64,000 nucleotides of DNA. Origin: Pyrrhosoma nymphula. Its lineage: Eukaryota; Arthropoda; Insecta; Odonata; Coenagrionidae. The DNA is taken from the NCBI GenBank assembly GCA_963573305.1, contig OY754339.1, positions 74,695,376-74,759,375 on the forward strand, written 5' to 3'. This document shows positions 59,700-64,000 of this stretch, in pieces (position 1 is the stretch's first letter; every line of letters starts with the position of its first letter). Below the pieces are notes generated by a model. That model was not told where the DNA came from, made no database searches, and worked only from the letters and a program-made list of their open reading frames with translations. The position numbers were made by a program, and so were the translations under genes.

Positions 59700-61550
59700 C
59701 CTTATACCGTTGCAAATATGCCAACAATTTGATCGCTGAAGATTAAAGAAAACAAATGGTCCCTAGATTTCTAATCCGGTGGGTGAAATATATTTACTTA
59801 GCTTATCTGAGCTCTTATCGGAAAGAAGAGTTCAATGGGTACAGGTCCTAGAAACTAAGTGATATGATACTGTTTTAGCAACAAAAATTCATTTCTTTTG
59901 TAGCACATGAAAGATTAATGGGCACAGGCAAACTTATATGAGTATAGGGAAAATCATGCTTATATATTAGGAAACATGTTTGCAATGATAGCAATTTTAT
60001 TACGACGATTAAGTCATTGTCATTTACATTTTTCTTCAAACATCGTGTGCCTTTCACTTTCAAGCTTGGTATGAAATAAGTCCAACATTATCGAAGTCAT
60101 GATTCTGGATTGAATAGAGCGTATGGCCAAATTACTTGATAGGTCAACAAAATCCAAGTAGGGAAGGAGGTGAGGATAACTAAAAAGGTATGGCCATCAG
60201 CCACGGGCGGTATATCGCGTAAAAACTGAAAAATCGAGAAAATAATGATGGCCAAAAGTTGATGGAGTTAATGGTTGAGATAAATACCTCTGAGAAATTT
60301 GATGCCAAGACAATCTGAGGGTTCTACTGATCAGAGTATGTAAGGGCTCTACTGAGCTGAGTATGTACACTACCATGCATGTATTTGATATCATGAAGTC
60401 TTACTTTGAAGATAAGATGACATTCGTTCTTTGTTCAACAGCTTTTGGTTAGGGCACCGATGGAAGGGGCACCCATTCTTTAAAAGGGTCCAGGGTAGCG
60501 GTTGCCAACCATGTGGAATACCCCATTAAGCACGTGCACGGTGGTTTAGGGGTAGTACACGACAGAAGGTTAATAAAAGCTGAAAGTATGTTAAAAGTGA
60601 TATTAAGTACACAGATAACGAAGATTTTCACAATTCAAGGGGTATGATCATGAGAAATGGATCACTAAGGGGGGATCAGCAGTCTACTATTTGAAAATTA
60701 GTTGGCTGTAACTTTCTACTTCATTCTTCTATAAAGTCTAAGGGGCAAAAGAGGCTGGAAAACGCTCGTTCATCGTAATAGCTGTAATGCCACGCTAGAC
60801 GGCTGCGAGGGACTTTCTTCTACGGCCCGTGGCCAGCGTCCCGAAAAAATATTTACGTGATCAACCCCCCCGAGGCCCTGGTAAACATCTACATGTATTA
60901 TAAAAAAAGGTTGCATGAATGTTAAGTATAAACTGGAAAGGAAAAATAGTCCGTTATGGGGTCGGGTACGCCAAAAATGAGATTTTCTTTTATTCCACTG
61001 GCTGTTGCGTTTCAATCTCTACAGCATCCTTGCAAGTCATCAGCGAAACCCGAAATGGACCGAGGGAGACAGATTCGGCCCGCTACGCCCGGATTGATAA
61101 TTCGGAATTTATAAATATGTCAGCCTGAGGCCCGAACTTGGGGCCGAACGAGACGAAGCCCGGTTCGGGTAAGCCTCTGTACCCGGTGGGCTTGGAACAA
61201 TGACTAAATAGCCAGTGTTGGGTGAAAATTGAAGTAAATGACTCGCGAGATTTCTCCAAGGAATCTTATGCCAAAGCAAAATTGAAAATTCAATGGTTAC
61301 GGCTCTCAACACATAGGTAAGTACGTAATCGAATGACGCGAATGGAACTCCGTAGAGATAGTTGGGTACTCTATGCCTTCTGGGTGTAAACCGGCGAAAT
61401 CTTGCCCTTGATCGACCTGTGTAAGGGAGTTTTTTCCTTGGAGGGGGAAGAAATGAGGAAGGAAGAAGAAGAGGGGAGAGCGAGATGACGAGGGAGAAGA
61501 TATATTGCGAGTTTATCGAGCGATGACGAAAAAGAATAAGAGGCTCTCCA
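59700..61550. other. No gene recognised
   Basis: Mixed composition. Imperfect GC-rich hairpin at about 61161-61193 (AAGCCC...CGGGTA / TACCCGGTGGGCTT). Confidence 0.35.
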
Positions 61551-61554
61551 AGAC

Positions 61555-61935
61555 AAAATAAAATGACACGCGGGATCGGCGCGGGAGAGGGGGTGGAGGG
61601 CAGGTCGTCGATCGCTATCTCCCGCGGATTCGCGCGTTCAAAAAAAATGAGCGGCGAAAATAAATCATCCGCGGAAGTTTTCCGCCATTTCCTTTCCTTC
61701 GGAGAGAGAGCGGCTCCTCGGGGTGCGGGGGAGCAGGAGAAGAATAGGCGCTCCCACACCCACGCCCCTTCCCACTGGCGCACCCTGTACGCACAAGCTG
61801 GTAATGCGTAACACATCCTCCATGCACCTTTCGCCCCGAACCGATATCTCGGCTCACCCTCCTTTTGCTCGGGCGCGGCACAACAAACAACATCCACGTG
61901 ATTCGGATCTCTAGAATCTACGCCGAGAGCTTCGA
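61555..61935. other. CpG-rich block
   Basis: CpG-dense, high-complexity sequence. It lies within the longest open frame of the window (276 codons, minus, 61109-61939) and also carries plus-strand frames of 82 and 63 codons. Absence of in-frame stops on several frames at once points to composition rather than selection. A CpG-island-like promoter is possible. Confidence 0.3.
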
Positions 61936-62094
61936 CCAATCAGGCTACGCGAGTGCTCGCATTCACGGTAAATTTCTGACACTTGAAAGGTAGTAGACGT
62001 ACTCACGAAGTACAGTGCCGCGATAGTTCTCACATCCGTGAACATTGTTCCATAGTTCACGAGATTAAAGCCTACTTTAAGGCACCCCTAAGGC

Positions 62095-62430
62095 TAAGGG
62101 TGGGTATGGCGAAGAATGGAAAGGATAAAATGGAGTGATAAAGTGAGAAATGAGGAAGTGGTGGAAAAAATAAACGAGAAAAGAAACATGAGAACAGTAT
62201 AAAGAGGAAAGTAAACCGGATGGGAAACGTCCTGAGGAAAGACTGTCTTACATAAAAAGAATATTGGAAGGAAAAAGTGAGGGCAAGAGAGAGAGAGAGA
62301 GGAAGAAGAAGATATAACATGATGACGAACGTAGACATGGGCAGGGAGAGTAACGAAGAGCTGAGGGAGGAAGCACTGAAGAGCTGAGGGAGGGGGCAGT
62401 TCAGATGAAACATGTCGGAGGGCAGATCCA
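62095..62430. repeat. Purine-rich tract with (AG)8 and a 23-bp tandem duplication
   Basis: (AG)n at about 62286-62302. GAAGAGCTGAGGGAGG occurs at 62355-62370 and again at 62378-62393. The 142-codon minus frame is compositional. Confidence 0.6.
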
Positions 62431-62599
62431 TCAAAGAAGAAATGGTAGTCAAGCCTCTTAAGCTAGATCCCCTGGGTTCTATATTCCTCATTTCATCCAA
62501 CTCAATTAGGTTCGCTTAAGATAAGAGTACCGCATTTGTTTTGACCCGGAGACATGGAGGAAGTTAGAACTTAAACCTTAAAATTCACTACCACCTGTT

Positions 62600-62960
62600 C
62601 CAATTGAAAACACCGCGTGTACCTCACCCACCTGCGGCGGCTCACAATTTAGCCCGTGGACGTAGATTCTGCGCAGCCTCCATGAACATCCTTAAAACTG
62701 AAACTCCTCCCGTAGAGATTCCTCGTCTGAACCGTCACACCGCACAGGTCCCCCGGCTGCCGAGAGGCCAAGCACCTTCCTGTCGCGTGAAGCGATCCCG
62801 TCAAACCCCACCCCCACAGGGGGACCCGAAGGCCGGCTCCGCGGCCAACCCTCCCTTTCTCTCGTCGCGCGAGAACGCTTTTGTCCTCGAGACCGCACCC
62901 CCGGGAATGCAGGGGGGGGGGTCGCGAATGGTTGCGAGAGGGAGGATATATCACACATGG
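62600..62960. other. CpG-rich block
   Basis: CpG-dense sequence followed by a G-rich tract (62990-63130). Frames of 88-152 codons on both strands, none recognisable. Confidence 0.3.
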
Positions 62961-63184
62961 GCTTCTTTTTCCGCTGGAAGCATTTCGCGGGGGGAAGAAG
63001 GAGAACGAGAGTATAAACATGTTACCATGGGAGGGGGGAGAGGGAGAGAAAGAGAGGAGTAGGTGGAAGCGATAAAGGGGTTTGGGTGTTTGGGGGTAAA
63101 GGAGGAGAGGTCGTGTGGAGGGGAAAGCGTTGGGAGAAACCCGGGATAATAAAGCCTCCCAGGGTATTCCGATACAGGGTTAAC

Positions 63185-63834
63185 GCAAAATTACAGTTAT
63201 TTAACATATTAAACCAAAAACCTATTCTACAAGATTAAAGTGGAATTTTTAAATTACAAAACCTAATAATGAAATCTTTCGGCAGTCATGCCAATACTTG
63301 GGACCAAAATTATTTCGTTCACTGCCAAATAACGTGGCCAAGGAAGAAACGGAATTTGGATTCATTAAAAGTGTAAAACAATGGCATTTGTGCAATAAGG
63401 AAGTTGAATTTTTACTTAAAAAGGTTATACAAAATGTATTAACTGAAATGGGCAAATGAGTTGTGTGAGTATGATCTTATCTGTACTTAATTTTGTGTAT
63501 GCATGTAAATATATACATACCCATACATATTAAAATTGTGTGTACATTTGGGTGTTATTTTTGAATAGTCATGAGATTAAATTCGCTGCATGTGGGCTCT
63601 CTAGAATATGAACGCACCAAATTATATAAACATTTAATAACTGTTTACTAATATAATAATGTAACTTATAAGCAAGAAATAGTACCTGCTCTGCCGTTTT
63701 AAATCTATGGTAATAATGGTAACCCCGAAACAGGTTTTCCTCTGGGGTACCTATATTCCATGTATTTCTTAAAATTGTACTATTTTGTACTGTAAACTCT
63801 ATATGAATAGAATAAAAGTTGTATTATTATTATA
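63185..63834 (+). mobile_element. LINE 3' end (non-LTR retrotransposon relic)
   Basis: The frame 63298-63459 encodes LGPKLFRSLPNNVAKEE and continues to KSVKQWHLCNKEVEFLLKK before a stop. GP-x-LFNSLPN followed by a basic K-x-x-L-x-x-WL segment and EFL is the usual last part of CR1/Jockey-like LINE ORF2 proteins (family knowledge). Upstream 63190-63297 continues in another frame (FGSHANTW), showing a frameshift. About 360 bp of 3' UTR follows, with an AATAAAA word near 63810 and a terminal TTA/TAT repeat at 63821-63832. 5'-truncated, dead copy. Confidence 0.7.
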
Positions 63835-64000
63835 TCCTAAAGCTACAATTAATTTCCGAAAAGTACTGCTCGCAGTCACGTGCTTACTTGCACCATACCC
63901 CACGATGGTGCGGAAATTGGTCATGAAAATATTTAACATGATCGGTATTCGAAACTGCGTCTCTAAATTGCAACGCCTATCATTTAAACAATTACTTAAT

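Noticed and set aside
1..64000. CRISPR arrays, operons, bacterial promoters or Shine-Dalgarno sites
   Set aside because: No regularly spaced short repeats and no gene packing; the sequence is plainly eukaryotic.

Overview
This window looks like TE-rich, AT-rich nuclear DNA from an invertebrate animal, most probably an arthropod. The grounds are relics of non-LTR retrotransposons, several tRNA-derived SINE families, a 5S-rRNA-derived SINE, fold-back DNA elements and long microsatellites, with no operon-like gene packing. I cannot place the species. I found no intact protein-coding gene, no functional tRNA or rRNA gene and no CRISPR array. The long open frames (up to 276 codons) sit in CpG-rich or purine/pyrimidine-skewed tracts and look like chance frames.

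Layout. 0.6-1.1 kb: a head-to-head pair of tRNA-like SINEs and a third SINE. 1.1-4.6 kb: G-rich and purine-rich tracts and a copy of an unclassified repeat (family R). 6.5-7.0 kb: the 3' end of a LINE on the minus strand. 7.6-8.3 kb: a second head-to-head SINE pair. 8.6-9.5 kb: a G-rich tract, then a CpG-rich block. 11-13 kb: a SINE of family A, a ribozyme-like hairpin and further CpG-rich blocks. 15.6 and 19.2 kb: LINE coding relics. 16-25 kb: several CpG-rich blocks, family R, and SINE relics. 25.39-26.03 kb: a 639-bp fold-back element with hAT-like termini and near-identical 8-bp target duplications. 30.95-31.14 kb: a 5S-derived SINE with a perfect 12-bp target duplication. 34 kb: a (TA)n array split by a short insertion. 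36-38 kb: family A and family R copies. 39.1-40.6 kb: a long hairpin with a hammerhead-like core, then a TIR element. 41.2-43.8 kb: another family A SINE, a perfect palindrome, an 83-bp hAT-like MITE and a 742-bp fold-back element with repeated internal motifs. 45-48.5 kb: a nest of repeats (family R with a dated insertion, a 1.4-kb TIR element enclosing a LINE relic, an inverted pair of Penelope-like termini). 52.9-53.5 kb: a decayed tandem repeat. 56.5, 59.5 and 63.2-63.8 kb: a retroelement tail, a MITE and a LINE 3' end.

There is no pathway to reconstruct. The window records layers of transposition, with several CpG-rich non-repetitive stretches that could be regulatory DNA of a gene outside the window or of an intron. 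The most unusual observation is that five separate repeat termini carry the same arrangement, a CTGAAGA-like box, a short stem-loop and a GAAA-like box. This resembles a hammerhead ribozyme core, which is known from Penelope-like retroelements.
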